From an uncultured Sutterella sp. (GTDB lineage: Bacteria; Pseudomonadota; Gammaproteobacteria; Burkholderiales; Burkholderiaceae_F), in NCBI GenBank assembly GCA_905206365.1, contig CAJLHF010000009.1, forward strand, positions 1-58,063: 58,063 nt of DNA. Reading direction: 5' to 3'. Below are positions 1-9,322 of this stretch, piece by piece. A program made the translations under genes and the position numbers. Position 1 is the stretch's first letter. Every line of letters begins with the position of its first letter. The notes beneath the pieces were generated by a model that was not told where the DNA came from, did not search any database, and saw nothing but the letters and a program-made list of their open reading frames with translations.

Positions 1-85
1 GGTGGGTGGTGTGGGAGGACGGCGCGGGGACATCCCTGCGCCTCCTACCCGATTGGGTATCCTGCGAGCGCCTGAGCGCGAAGCC
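1..85. other. Window edge, no gene seen
   Basis: This stretch lies downstream of the leftmost heptose gene on the minus strand. I see no credible coding frame. A short inverted repeat (TACCC, gatt loop, GGGTA) lies at about 46-59, but no run of T follows it on either strand, so I do not call it a terminator. Confidence 0.5.
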
Positions 86-580
86 TCAGAGGCCGCGTAC
101 TTTTTTAAGGAGTGCCGTAGTCGAACGCTCGTGCTCGAACGAAACGGTGACGGTTTTGGCGCCCCACGTCGCGGCAAGCTTTGCCTCGGGCAGGTCTTCG
201 ACGTTGTAGTCGCCTCCTTTCACGTAAATGTCGGGGCGGGCGAGTTCCACGGCCTTGAGCGGCACCTTGTCGGGGAACACCACAACGAGGTCGACCGATT
301 CGAGCGCGGCGAGAACGGCTGCGCGATCGGCTTCGGTGTTTATCGGGCGGTCGTCGCCCTTGCCGAGCATTTTGACGGAGGCGTCGCTGTTGACGGCCAC
401 CACGAGACTCGCGCCGAGGCTGCGGGCCTGCGCGAGGTAAGTGACGTGCCCGCGGTGCAGGATGTCGAAAACGCCGTTCGTCATTACTACGGGACGGGGC
501 AGGACTGCGGCACGGGCGGCAAGTTCGCTCATGTCGCAGATCTTGGTTTCAAAGGTCGGAACGGGGAGACGCTGGCTCAT
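86..580 (-). CDS. hldC: D-glycero-beta-D-manno-heptose 1-phosphate adenylyltransferase
   Basis: Cytosolic enzyme that transfers AMP from ATP to heptose 1-phosphate, giving ADP-D,D-heptose for the LPS inner core. The 164-residue protein has a nucleotidyltransferase fold, with the HxGH motif (HRGH) at residues 42-45 after TNGVFDIL, and an ERSTT segment near the C-terminus. It matches the C-terminal domain of the enterobacterial HldE fusion but stands alone here. The ATG overlaps the TGA of gmhB by 4 bases, so translation is probably coupled. It is the last gene of the hldA-hldD-gmhB-hldC run. Confidence 0.93.
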   Translation of the reverse strand: MSQRLPVPTFETKICDMSELAARAAVLPRPVVMTNGVFDILHRGHVTYLAQARSLGASLVVAVNSDASVKMLGKGDDRPINTEADRAAVLAALESVDLVVVFPDKVPLKAVELARPDIYVKGGDYNVEDLPEAKLAATWGAKTVTVSFEHERSTTALLKKVRGL

Positions 581-1161
581 GAAAAATCCTTAACGAAGCG
601 CTCAAACCAGGGCGAGGCGACGGCCTCGGCCAGGTTCGCAAATACGGCGGTCGCATCCTCCGAGGGCTCGGGGCGGTAAAGACCGTCGGTGCCAAGGAGC
701 ACGCGTTCGGGCAGGCCCGCACGACGTCCCGCCGTGCAGTCGCCCGGCTTGTCGCCGAACATGACGGAGCGCTCGGGGTCGAGTCCGAGCTCTTCGACGG
801 CCTTGAGAAGCATCCCGGGTGCGGGTTTGCGGCATCCGCAGTTCGTGCGATAGGCGGGCAGGGCCTTTTGCGGATGATGCGGGCAGAAATAAACCCCCGC
901 CAGCGGCGCACCCGCTTCGGCAAAGCGCACTTTCATCCAGGCGGTCAGCTTCTCAAAATCGGCCTCGGTGTAGTAGCCGCGGCCGATGCCCGACTGATTG
1001 GTAACGACAACGAGCTCGAAGCCCGCGTCGTGCAGACGTCGCGCGGCGTCCAGGACGCCCGGGATCCAGTCGAAATTCTCGATCTCATGCACGTACGCAT
1101 GATCGACGTTGATCACGCCGTCGCGATCGAGAAATGCGGCTCGTTTCCGGGGCGAGCTCAT
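577..1161 (-). CDS. gmhB: D-glycero-beta-D-manno-heptose 1,7-bisphosphate 7-phosphatase
   Basis: HAD-family phosphatase that removes the 7-phosphate from heptose 1,7-bisphosphate, the step between the HldA kinase and the HldC adenylyltransferase. The 194-residue protein carries the DxD nucleophile pair (D12, D14 in FLDRDGV), the TNQSGIGRG segment, a Cys/His cluster (CPHH, then CGC) typical of the zinc loop in this family, and the acidic MFGDKPGD motif. I chose the ATG at 1161 because homology starts there and it overlaps the hldD TGA as ATGA. The frame stays open further upstream, but that part lies inside hldD and reads like an out-of-frame translation. Confidence 0.93.
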   Translation of the reverse strand: MSSPRKRAAFLDRDGVINVDHAYVHEIENFDWIPGVLDAARRLHDAGFELVVVTNQSGIGRGYYTEADFEKLTAWMKVRFAEAGAPLAGVYFCPHHPQKALPAYRTNCGCRKPAPGMLLKAVEELGLDPERSVMFGDKPGDCTAGRRAGLPERVLLGTDGLYRPEPSEDATAVFANLAEAVASPWFERFVKDFS

Positions 1162-2168
1162 TTGTCGGCCTCGACGTTCGGGTACGCCTTGAGAAGCTCG
1201 TGCATGTAGGCGCGCGTGCCTTCCTGAACCGAGCGGAAGGACACGTCGCAACCCGCGGCGCGCAGCTTCGTGAGGTCGGCCTGGGTGTAGGCTTGGTACT
1301 TGCCCTTGAGCGCCTCGGGGAAGGGGATGTACTCGATTTCGCCCGCGGCAACGGCTTCTTCGAGGCCGAAAGCGGACTTACCCTCGGCTTCGCGAAGCGA
1401 ATTGACCACGGAAAGCGCCACGTCGTTGAAGGGCTGGGCGCGGCCCGTACCGCAGTTGTAGATGCCGGAGACGGGCTTGTCGAGGAAGTGCATGAGCACG
1501 TTCACGACGTCGTCGATGTAGACGAAGTCGCGCAACTGGGCGCCGTTGTCGTAGCCGAGGCAACCTTCGAAGAGCTTCACTTTACCCGTGCGACGGTACT
1601 GGAAGTACTGGTGGTAGGCGACGCTCGCCATGCGGCCTTTGTGCTGCTCGTGCGGGCCGTACACGTTGAAGTAGCGCAAGCCGATGACGGGACTGCGCAG
1701 GTAGTCCATTTCGCGGCGCAGGACCTGGTCGAAGAGGTACTTCGAGTAGCCGTAGACGTTGAGCGGTCCTTCGTAGCGGATGTCTTCGACGAATTCGGTG
1801 TGCGCGCCGTACGTGGCGGCCGAGGAGGCGTAGATGAAGGGAATGCGGAGCTCCTGCGCCCAACGGAAGAGGTCGAGCGTGTAGCGGTAGTTGTTCTCCA
1901 TCATGTAGACGCCGTTCTGCTCCATCGTGTCGGAGCAGGCCCCCTGATGGAAGATCGCTTCGGGCTTCGGTGCGGTTCCGGCGCGAACGCGCGCGATGAA
2001 ATCCCGCTTGTCGAAGTAGTCCGAAATGCGGCACTTGGCGAGATTGAGGAACTTTTCGCTCTTCTCGAGGTTGTCGACGGCGATCACGTCGGTGACGCCC
2101 CGAGCGTTGAGGGCGAGAACATTGTTGCAGCCGATGAAGCCGGCTGCGCCGGTCACGAGAATGCTCAT
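1158..2168 (-). CDS. hldD: ADP-L-glycero-D-manno-heptose 6-epimerase
   Basis: Short-chain dehydrogenase family epimerase that converts ADP-D,D-heptose to ADP-L,D-heptose, the donor used by heptosyltransferases such as WaaC. The 336-residue protein begins with the nucleotide-binding motif TGAAGFIG and has a YSKY segment holding the expected active-site Tyr/Lys region. An AAAGG ribosome binding site lies about 8 bases before the ATG. It overlaps gmhB by 4 bases and follows hldA after an 81-base gap, which fits a single minus-strand transcription unit. Confidence 0.95.
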   Translation of the reverse strand: MSILVTGAAGFIGCNNVLALNARGVTDVIAVDNLEKSEKFLNLAKCRISDYFDKRDFIARVRAGTAPKPEAIFHQGACSDTMEQNGVYMMENNYRYTLDLFRWAQELRIPFIYASSAATYGAHTEFVEDIRYEGPLNVYGYSKYLFDQVLRREMDYLRSPVIGLRYFNVYGPHEQHKGRMASVAYHQYFQYRRTGKVKLFEGCLGYDNGAQLRDFVYIDDVVNVLMHFLDKPVSGIYNCGTGRAQPFNDVALSVVNSLREAEGKSAFGLEEAVAAGEIEYIPFPEALKGKYQAYTQADLTKLRAAGCDVSFRSVQEGTRAYMHELLKAYPNVEADK

Positions 2169-2249
2169 GGAGAAACCTTTTGGAAAAGCGGCCGGTCGCC
2201 CGAGCGCACGGCCTGAGAAAAATTCGGAGAGATCGGACGTACCGCGGCG

Positions 2250-3173
2250 TCAGCGAAAGAGTTCGTCGTACGTAACGGCGGCGGTGCCGAGTTTGCCGAC
2301 CACGATACCACCTGCGCGGTTGGCTATGGTCACGGCCTGCTCGATGCTCGTATCCGTGGCGAGCATTGCCGCGAGAACGCCGATCACCGTGTCGCCCGCC
2401 CCCGAGACGTCGAACACTTCGCGGGCCTGAGCGGGAACGGTGAATTGCCCGTCCTTGTGGTAGAGCGTCATCCCCTCTTCGGAACGCGTAAGGAGGAGGT
2501 AGGAGAGACCGAGTGCTTCTCGTAGGCTCTGCGCTTTGACCGTCAGGTCCGATTCGCTCGTCCAGTCGCCCACGACCTGACGAAGTTCGGCGCGGTTCGG
2601 CGTGATGACGGTTGCGCCTGCATAGCGGTCGTAGTTCGATCCCTTGGGGTCGACGAGGATGGGAATCGAGCGGGCCCGTGCGGCCTCGATCATGGCGCGG
2701 ATGTGTGAGAGGCCGCCCTTGCCGTAGTCGGAAAGAACGAGCGCGTCGGTCTCGCCGAGCAGGGTTTCGAAAAGGCCGAGATGCGCGAGGAGCGCTTCCT
2801 TCGCGGGTTCGGCCTCGAAGTCGCAGCGCACCATCTGTTGCTGACGCGCGACGATGCGCAGTTTGACGGTCGTGCGCAGGGTCGGGTCGAATTCGAGCTT
2901 GGGATTGATCCCTTCGTCCTTGAGAAGGGACTCGATCGTAAGGCCTGCTTCGTCGCGTCCGACCACCGACAACAAGGTCGAGGTCGCCCCGATTCGGGCG
3001 ATGTTGCGGGCCACGTTGGCCGCGCCGCCGAGTCGTTCTTCGGTGCGTACGACGCGCACGACGGGCACGGGTGCTTCGGGCGAAATGCGCTCGGCGTCGC
3101 CGAACCAGTACCGATCGAGCATGGCGTCGCCCGTAACGAGGATGCGGGCCTTCTGAAGCGTTTCTTTGTTCAT
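2250..3173 (-). CDS. hldA: D-glycero-beta-D-manno-heptose-7-phosphate kinase
   Basis: PfkB/ribokinase-family enzyme that phosphorylates heptose 7-phosphate at C1, the second step of ADP-heptose synthesis. The 307-residue protein starts with a GDAMLDRYW segment followed by ERISPEAP, and near the C-terminus carries the family signature DVSGAGDT, which holds the anion hole and catalytic Asp. It matches the N-terminal half of the HldE fusion; the adenylyltransferase half is the separate gene hldC. It is the first gene of the minus-strand heptose cluster and is divergent from the phosphohexomutase gene, with 184 bases between the two starts. Confidence 0.94.
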   Translation of the reverse strand: MNKETLQKARILVTGDAMLDRYWFGDAERISPEAPVPVVRVVRTEERLGGAANVARNIARIGATSTLLSVVGRDEAGLTIESLLKDEGINPKLEFDPTLRTTVKLRIVARQQQMVRCDFEAEPAKEALLAHLGLFETLLGETDALVLSDYGKGGLSHIRAMIEAARARSIPILVDPKGSNYDRYAGATVITPNRAELRQVVGDWTSESDLTVKAQSLREALGLSYLLLTRSEEGMTLYHKDGQFTVPAQAREVFDVSGAGDTVIGVLAAMLATDTSIEQAVTIANRAGGIVVGKLGTAAVTYDELFR

Positions 3174-3357
3174 ATGTCTATCGGATGCGGGATCCGGGCG
3201 GATCCGGAAGTGTTGGCCTCGATTTTACCAAGGGGTCGTAACGCGGGGCGGTTCGGGGAGGAATGGACGGGCGATGGGTGCCCGGTAGCCCGCTCTCGGT
3301 AAAATAATGAGATTCGCCCTTCCGGGCAGTATCAACAGAACGAGATAAGGAACAGAC

Positions 3358-4746
3358 ATGCAGGTCGATGGATCGATTTTCAAGGCTTACGACATCCGCG
3401 GCATCGTCGACAAGACGCTCACCGAAGAGGCGTGCCGTGCCGTCGGCCGCGTGCTCGGCACGATGGCGCTCGAGGCCGGCAATCGAACATTTGCGGTCGG
3501 CCGCGACGGGCGACTTACGGGCGAACGTCTGCAAAAAGCCCTTATGGAAGGCATCGTCTCGACGGGGGTCGACGTCGTCGACATCGGCGCCGTGCCCACG
3601 CCCGTTCTCTACTTTGCGACGAAGTTTTTGAAGACCCGCTCCGGGGTGGCCGTGACGGGTTCGCACAATCCGCCCGAATACAACGGGCTCAAGATGCTCG
3701 TCGACGACGTGACGCTCTGCTCGGACGACATTCAGATGATTCGCGAACGCATCATGACGGAAGACTGGGTGACGACCGACAAACCCGGCTCGATCACCCG
3801 AGTCGACGTTTTGGGCGAGTACGTCGAGCGAGCGACGCGCGGTCTCAAGCTCAAGCACCGTCTGAAGGTTGTGGGCGACGCAGGCAACGGCATCGCGGGC
3901 CCTGCGATGTGCCGTCTCATGGAGGCACTCGGCGACAAGGTCGACTTCGTGCCGCTTTTCGCCGACGTCGACGGGACGTTCCCGAACCACCACCCGGATC
4001 CTTCGAAGCCCGCCAACCTTGCGGATCTCATCGACGCGGTGCGCGCGACCGGGGCCGATTACGGGTTTGCCACGGACGGCGACGGCGACCGCCTCGGCGT
4101 CGTGACCAATACGGGCGAAGTGATTTTCCCCGACCGCCTAATGATGCTTTTCGCCGAAGACATGCTCGCCGAGCATCCGGGCGCTCAAATCGTCTACGAC
4201 GTGAAGTGCTCGCGCAAGCTCGTCGACGTGATCCGTGAAAAGGGTGGCGAGCCTACGATCAGCGCCACGGGGCATTCGCTCGTCAAGGCGAAGCTTCGTC
4301 AGACGAACGCGCCGCTTGCGGGTGAAATGTCGGGTCACATCTTCTTCAACGACGAGCGCTGGTTCGGGTTCGACGACGGTCTTTACGCCGCTTTGCGTCT
4401 CCTGGAAATTCTCTCGCACTCCGACGCCCCCTCGGAAACGCTCTCGAAGCTGCCGAGCGCGGTCAATACACCCGAACTTCAGATCCCCACGGCCGAAGGC
4501 GAAAACAAGCGCTTCATCGAGCGCCTGCGCAACGAAGCGAGGTTCCCCGACGCCAAGGACGTGATCCGCGTCGACGGTTTGCGCGTTGAGTGGGAGGACG
4601 GCTTCGCGCTGGCGCGCTCCTCGAACACGACGCCCGTCGTCGTGGTGCGTCTCGAAGGCGACACGCCCGAAGCGCTCGCACGCATTCGCAGTACGTTCGC
4701 GGCCGCTCTCAAGGCGGTCGACCCCTCGATGGTCATTCCCGAATAA
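3358..4746 (+). CDS. algC: Phosphomannomutase/phosphoglucomutase
   Basis: Alpha-D-phosphohexomutase that interconverts sugar 6- and 1-phosphates (mannose and/or glucose), feeding nucleotide-sugar synthesis. The 462-residue protein has the phosphoserine loop TGSHNPPEYNG with the active serine at about residue 102, the metal-binding DGDGDR at 240-245, the sugar-binding GEMSGH, and a C-terminal phosphate-binding SSNTTP. An AAGGA ribosome binding site precedes the ATG, and a TAAAAT that could be a -10 lies at 3300-3305. It is followed 12 bases later by pgi. I use algC for the bifunctional family; substrate preference cannot be read from sequence. Confidence 0.9.
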   Translation: MQVDGSIFKAYDIRGIVDKTLTEEACRAVGRVLGTMALEAGNRTFAVGRDGRLTGERLQKALMEGIVSTGVDVVDIGAVPTPVLYFATKFLKTRSGVAVTGSHNPPEYNGLKMLVDDVTLCSDDIQMIRERIMTEDWVTTDKPGSITRVDVLGEYVERATRGLKLKHRLKVVGDAGNGIAGPAMCRLMEALGDKVDFVPLFADVDGTFPNHHPDPSKPANLADLIDAVRATGADYGFATDGDGDRLGVVTNTGEVIFPDRLMMLFAEDMLAEHPGAQIVYDVKCSRKLVDVIREKGGEPTISATGHSLVKAKLRQTNAPLAGEMSGHIFFNDERWFGFDDGLYAALRLLEILSHSDAPSETLSKLPSAVNTPELQIPTAEGENKRFIERLRNEARFPDAKDVIRVDGLRVEWEDGFALARSSNTTPVVVVRLEGDTPEALARIRSTFAAALKAVDPSMVIPE

Positions 4747-4758
4747 AAGGAGCCGGCC

Positions 4759-6204
4759 ATGACGACGTCCTCTACGGCGCTTCTGCCCTTTTTGCGCGAC
4801 TGTCTCGAGACGGGAACCGGTGCGACAGCCTGCGGCATTCGCATCGACGTGTCGCGGCAGCGACTCAACGCCGATGATTTTCGACGGTTGCTCGATTTCG
4901 GTCGCAAGCGCGGTCTTCAAGAGGCGCACGCTCGCATGATGGCGGGCGAGGTCGTGAATCGTTCCGAAGGGCGTGCGGCGCTCCATGCGGCGCTTCGTGC
5001 CTTCGAGCCCGACGCGCCCCGTCACGTCGAGGTGCTTGCCGAACGGACGCGGATGTTGCGCTTCGCACAGCTGGTGCGGGAAGGGCGCTGGCGCGGCTGC
5101 CGCGGCGACCGGGTGACCGATATCATCAACATTGGGATCGGCGGCTCCGAAATGGGGCCCCGAGCCGTCTGGCACGCTCTGCGTCCGACGAAGCCCGGCA
5201 TTCGGTTGCACTTCCTTTCGAGCGTCGACGGCGTCTTGCTTGAACGCATTCTGTCCGAATGCAATCCGCTCTCGACCCTCGTTGTCGTTTCGTCGAAAAG
5301 CTTCAAGACGCGTGAAACACAGGTGAACGCGGCGGCCGTCGACCAGTGGCTCCTTGACAACGGGATCGTCGGCACTGACCGGGCGTGCCACATGGTGGTG
5401 GTTTCCGCCAATCCGCAGGCGCCCGATATCATGTGCCTGCCGAAGGAAAACTTCTTCCGAATTTGGGACTGGGTGGGCGGACGTTTTTCGGTCTGGGGCT
5501 CGATCGGGTTGCCGCTTGCCGTGGCGCTCGGGCCTGAAGCATTCTCGGAATTCCTGCGGGGTGCCAACGAGATGGACCGCCATTCGCTGACGGCGTCGCT
5601 CGAAGAAAATCTCCCCGCACTCCTTGCGCTCATCGCGTATTGGAATGCGACGCGCCTTGAGATCACGTCGCACTGTCTGTTGCCTTACGACGAGCGTCTG
5701 CGAGTCATGGTTCCGTGGTTGCAACAGCTCGAAATGGAGTCGCTCGGAAAATCCCATGCGGCCGACGGCACGCCCATCACGGGTCACACCGGGCAGGGGG
5801 TTTGGGGCGCGAACGGCAATGAAGCCCAGCACAGTTTCTACCAGTGGTTGCGCGAAGGCACGGGTCGCACGAGTCTCGACATCGTTTGGAGCGAAATGCC
5901 TGGACACCGCTACGCAGAGCACTACCGCGTGCTCCTGGCCAACGCCCGCGCGCAAACCGAAGCGTTGGTGACGCGTGACCTCGAGAGCCCCTACTTCAAC
6001 GCAGTGACGGCGATCGTCATCGACGCGGTGACGCCGCGTCGGCTCGGAGCCTTCATGGCGATGTACGAGCACAAAACGACGATGCTCGGCACGCTCTTTG
6101 GCATCAACCCTTTCGATCAGCCAGGGGTCGAACTCGGCAAGCGGCTCTCGAAACGGGCCGAAGAAGGAATCGTGCTCGAAAGCAACGCCGGAGATTTCGT
6201 ATGA
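4759..6204 (+). CDS. pgi: Glucose-6-phosphate isomerase
   Basis: Cytosolic isomerase linking glucose 6-phosphate and fructose 6-phosphate. The 481-residue protein carries both family signatures: GGRFSVWG with the following glycine-rich turn, and FDQPGVELGK near the C-terminus. The lysine of the second signature is the expected catalytic base. It is shorter than the roughly 550 residues of the E. coli enzyme, but both halves of the active site are present. It lies 12 bases after algC and overlaps waaC by 4 bases (ATGA), so the sugar-phosphate and LPS core genes are probably co-transcribed. Confidence 0.95.
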   Translation: MTTSSTALLPFLRDCLETGTGATACGIRIDVSRQRLNADDFRRLLDFGRKRGLQEAHARMMAGEVVNRSEGRAALHAALRAFEPDAPRHVEVLAERTRMLRFAQLVREGRWRGCRGDRVTDIINIGIGGSEMGPRAVWHALRPTKPGIRLHFLSSVDGVLLERILSECNPLSTLVVVSSKSFKTRETQVNAAAVDQWLLDNGIVGTDRACHMVVVSANPQAPDIMCLPKENFFRIWDWVGGRFSVWGSIGLPLAVALGPEAFSEFLRGANEMDRHSLTASLEENLPALLALIAYWNATRLEITSHCLLPYDERLRVMVPWLQQLEMESLGKSHAADGTPITGHTGQGVWGANGNEAQHSFYQWLREGTGRTSLDIVWSEMPGHRYAEHYRVLLANARAQTEALVTRDLESPYFNAVTAIVIDAVTPRRLGAFMAMYEHKTTMLGTLFGINPFDQPGVELGKRLSKRAEEGIVLESNAGDFV

Positions 6205-7160
6205 AAGTACTGATCGTCAAAACCTCGTCCATGGGTGACATCATTCACGCGTTGCCGCTCGTGCACGATCTGACGGCGGCCCATCCCGACGCGGAAATCC
6301 ATTGGCTTGCGGAAGAGAGTTTTCGCGACATCCCGACCTTCGCGCCCGCCGTTTCGAGCGTGCATCGGACGGCTTTTCGCCGTTGGCGTCGCACGCCCTT
6401 CGCCGCAAGCGTGCGCGAGGAAATCGGCGCTCTGAAGAGCGCCCTGCGGGAGGCCGATTACGATGCGGTGCTCGACATTCAGGGGTTGTTGCGCTCGGCT
6501 GTGGCCGCTCGCTGGACGGGCAAGCCCGTCACGGGCTACACCCGCCGCACGGTGCGCGAGCCGCTGGCAAGCTGGTTTTACGATAAAACACTCGATTTGC
6601 CCGAGTCGCTCGGTGCCGTGCGTCGCTATCGCCTTGCCGCGGCCGAAGCGTTCGGCTACGCGATCGACGAAGAGCACCCGGTCTTTGCGTTGCGTGCCGA
6701 CCGCGCCGTGCCTCTTCCCGTTTCGGGTCCTTACGCGGCGCTTGCCGTCAATACGAGCCGCGATGAGAAGCTCTGGCCCGAAGCTCACTGGGTGCGATTG
6801 AGCGAAGAGCTTCTCCGACGCGGCATGAGGAGCGTGATTTTTTGGGGCAACCCCGAGGAGCGACTTCGCGCCGAACGCATTGCCGCGCGCATCGAGGGCG
6901 CTTTCGTGCCCGAACGCATGCCGCTTGCCGATGTGGGTGCGGTGCTTGCGGGCGCACGACTCATGGTAGGCGTCGATACGGGGCTTGCGCATCTTGCAGC
7001 CGCGCTCGGCCGACCGAGCGTGGGCATTTTCGTTTCGACCCCGACCGAGACCCTGCGTCTCATCGGCGACGGGCCGTGCCTGTCGCTCGGCGGCGTCGGT
7101 GAGGTGCCGACGGTCGAAGCGGTTTTGAATGCGGCCGATGCGGTCACGGGCGCGCATTGA
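6201..7160 (+). CDS. waaC: Lipopolysaccharide heptosyltransferase I
   Basis: GT9-family glycosyltransferase that adds the first L,D-heptose to Kdo on the cytoplasmic face of the inner membrane, using the ADP-heptose made by the hld genes at the left edge. The 319-residue protein starts MKVLIVKTSSMGDIIH, the typical N-terminal strand and glycine loop, and has the C-terminal donor-site motif GVDTGLAHLAAALGRP. The ATG overlaps the pgi stop as ATGA. The kdo transferase gene waaA follows after 36 bases, grouping consecutive inner-core steps. Confidence 0.94.
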   Translation: MKVLIVKTSSMGDIIHALPLVHDLTAAHPDAEIHWLAEESFRDIPTFAPAVSSVHRTAFRRWRRTPFAASVREEIGALKSALREADYDAVLDIQGLLRSAVAARWTGKPVTGYTRRTVREPLASWFYDKTLDLPESLGAVRRYRLAAAEAFGYAIDEEHPVFALRADRAVPLPVSGPYAALAVNTSRDEKLWPEAHWVRLSEELLRRGMRSVIFWGNPEERLRAERIAARIEGAFVPERMPLADVGAVLAGARLMVGVDTGLAHLAAALGRPSVGIFVSTPTETLRLIGDGPCLSLGGVGEVPTVEAVLNAADAVTGAH

Positions 7161-7196
7161 GGCGTCCGTGCGAAAAAGGAAAATGGATTTTTTGAG

Positions 7197-8510
7197 ATGA
7201 AGCTCACTCCCGGTCTCTACCGTGCCGTCACGATGGTGGCGCTCCCGCTGGCGAGTCTGTACCTCACATGGCGTTCCCGCAAACAACCCGCTTATCGCGA
7301 GTTTTGGGACGAACGTTTTGCCTGGTCGACCTATCCTCTGCGCGGCGAGCGTCCGCGCGTTTGGATCCACGCCGTGAGCGTGGGTGAAACCAACGCGGCC
7401 AAGCCGCTCTTGGAGCGCATGCTCGCCGACTGGCCCGAGTGCGACGTGCTGCTCACCCACATGACGCCCACGGGGCGCGAAGCGGGTGAAAAGCTCGTGG
7501 CGCTTGCGCCCGAACGCATCCATCAGTGCTACCTCCCGTACGACGCGCCCTACGCCGTCGAGAAGTTTTTCCGTCAAACGCGCCCGACGCTCGGCGTCAT
7601 CATGGAAACCGAAGTCTGGCCGAACGTCATGCACGAAGCCTCGCGCCTCGGGATTCCCATGGTGCTCGCCAACGCGCGCGAAAGCGAAAAGTCACGTCGT
7701 CAGGCCGAGCGCGTGATCGACGTCATGGGCCCCGCTTTCGGGCGTTTTTCGGCGGTGCTCGCTCAGAGCGACGAAGATCGCGATCGCCTCGCTTCACTCG
7801 GCGCGACTCACATCACCGTGACTGGGAGCATCAAGTTTGACATCAAGCCCGATCTTTCGCAGGTCGCGGCCGCACGTGCCTGGCGCTCCCAACTCGATCG
7901 CCCCGTGCTTCTTCTCGCTTCGACGCGCGAAGGCGAAGAGGCGAGATTCGCCAAGGCACTCGTCGAACGTCCCGAACTTACGGAGCGCGGGCTCGTTTTG
8001 CTCGTGCCGCGCCACCCGCAGCGCTTCGACGAAGTAGAGACCGTCCTCAAGTCTGCCGGTCTTCGCGTCGTTCGGCGCTCGAAGCTCGCGGGCGCGCATA
8101 CCGTGCCCGCCGACGTGCAGGTAATTCTCGGCGACAGCATGGGCGAGATGAGTTTTTACTGCGGCCTGGCTGCTATGACCGCGATGGGCGGCTCGTTCGA
8201 GCCTTTCGGCGCGCAGAACGTAATCGAACCCGCTATGGCGGGCTCGCCCGTCGTGGTGGGGCCTTCGATCTTCAATTTCGACAAAATCGTGCGTGACGGC
8301 GTGGCCGAAGGGGCCATGGTGCAGGTGGCGACGCCCGAAGAGGCGCTTGACGTTTTTTCGAACTGGCTAGATGACCCCGAAAAGTGCGCGGCGGCCGGAC
8401 GCTCCGCGCTTGCCTTCGCCGCCCGTTGGGGCGGCGCAACCGATCGCATGATGACCATTCTGGAGGAACTATGGCAGACGGCGCAGAAAACCGAATCCCC
8501 AACGTACTGA
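7197..8510 (+). CDS. waaA: 3-deoxy-D-manno-octulosonic acid (Kdo) transferase
   Basis: Inner-membrane-associated GT30 enzyme that attaches Kdo to the lipid A precursor. The 437-residue protein begins with a hydrophobic N-terminal segment (about residues 10-25, VTMVALPLASLYL) that can serve as a membrane anchor, followed by VWIHAVSVGETNAA with the conserved acceptor-site glutamate. The C-terminal half has the Rossmann-type donor site ending in GGSFEPFGAQN. The last 40 bases overlap the start of thiD in another frame. How many Kdo units it adds cannot be told from the sequence. Confidence 0.94.
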   Translation: MKLTPGLYRAVTMVALPLASLYLTWRSRKQPAYREFWDERFAWSTYPLRGERPRVWIHAVSVGETNAAKPLLERMLADWPECDVLLTHMTPTGREAGEKLVALAPERIHQCYLPYDAPYAVEKFFRQTRPTLGVIMETEVWPNVMHEASRLGIPMVLANARESEKSRRQAERVIDVMGPAFGRFSAVLAQSDEDRDRLASLGATHITVTGSIKFDIKPDLSQVAAARAWRSQLDRPVLLLASTREGEEARFAKALVERPELTERGLVLLVPRHPQRFDEVETVLKSAGLRVVRRSKLAGAHTVPADVQVILGDSMGEMSFYCGLAAMTAMGGSFEPFGAQNVIEPAMAGSPVVVGPSIFNFDKIVRDGVAEGAMVQVATPEEALDVFSNWLDDPEKCAAAGRSALAFAARWGGATDRMMTILEELWQTAQKTESPTY

Positions 8511-9310
8511 GTATCGCGGGGGTCGACCCCTCGGGCGGAGCCGGACTTCTGGCCGACGTCAAGGCGATGAGCGCCTGTGGTACCTATGCCTGTGGGGTGG
8601 TGACGGCGCTGACGGCGCAAAACACGAAGGGGGTCGACGGCATCTTCGACGTGACGCCCGACTTTGTACGGGAGCAACTGGAAACGCTCTTTGCCGACGT
8701 GCGCGTCGACGCCGTCAAGATCGGCATGCTGAACAACGCGGGCGTTGCGGTAGCCGTGGCGGAGTCGCTCGAGCGGCACCGTCCGGGTTTCGTCGTGCTC
8801 GATCCCGTGATGGTTGCCAAAAGCATGGACCGTCTGCTCGCGCCCGCGGCGGTCGACGTGTTGAAGACGCGCCTGCTTCCCCTGGCGAACCTGATTACGC
8901 CCAACGTGCCCGAGTGCGCGGACCTTCTCGGCATCTCCGAGAGCGAAGTGCTCGCTGACCTCGAAGGATCGGCCCGCTCGCTCTGGCGCCTCATGGGTCG
9001 GCGCGACGGCTGGGTGCTTCTCAAGGGAGGCCACGTTCCGGGCAAAGATGCCACGGACCTCCTCCTGAGCGGCAACGTGGTCGTGCAGTTCCCCGCCGAG
9101 CGGATTGAAACGAAGAACACGCACGGCACGGGTTGCACGCTCTCTTCGGCCATTGCCGCGCGCTACGCGGTTCGCGGCGACATGCTCGCCGCCGTCAAGG
9201 AGGCCAAGGACTACATCACGGGTGCCATCCGGCATGCGAGCGAACTCTCGGTCGGGCACGGGTGCGGACCAACGCATCACTTCTGGTCGACCTGGGTGAG
9301 TGTAAAATAA
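8471..9310 (+). CDS. thiD: Hydroxymethylpyrimidine/phosphomethylpyrimidine kinase
   Basis: Ribokinase-family enzyme that phosphorylates the pyrimidine precursor of thiamine twice, giving HMP-pyrophosphate. The 279-residue protein opens with the family start SIAGVDPSGGAG and has the C-terminal catalytic and ATP-site motif THGTGCT. I chose the ATG at 8471, which follows a strong TGGAGGA ribosome binding site; the site and start both lie inside the 3' end of waaA (40-base overlap). No other thiamine genes are nearby. A tRNA-Met gene with its own promoter follows. Confidence 0.93.
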   Translation: MADGAENRIPNVLSIAGVDPSGGAGLLADVKAMSACGTYACGVVTALTAQNTKGVDGIFDVTPDFVREQLETLFADVRVDAVKIGMLNNAGVAVAVAESLERHRPGFVVLDPVMVAKSMDRLLAPAAVDVLKTRLLPLANLITPNVPECADLLGISESEVLADLEGSARSLWRLMGRRDGWVLLKGGHVPGKDATDLLLSGNVVVQFPAERIETKNTHGTGCTLSSAIAARYAVRGDMLAAVKEAKDYITGAIRHASELSVGHGCGPTHHFWSTWVSVK

Positions 9311-9322
9311 TGTAACAATCGC

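Noticed and set aside
3188..3210. Tandem GGATCCGG repeats between hldA and algC
   Set aside because: Two short copies only, in a GC-rich spacer; no further structure supports a regulatory role.
4138..6072. Long minus-strand open frame opposite algC and pgi
   Set aside because: Composition is typical of an antisense shadow (Arg/His rich), and the plus strand carries complete Pgi signatures.
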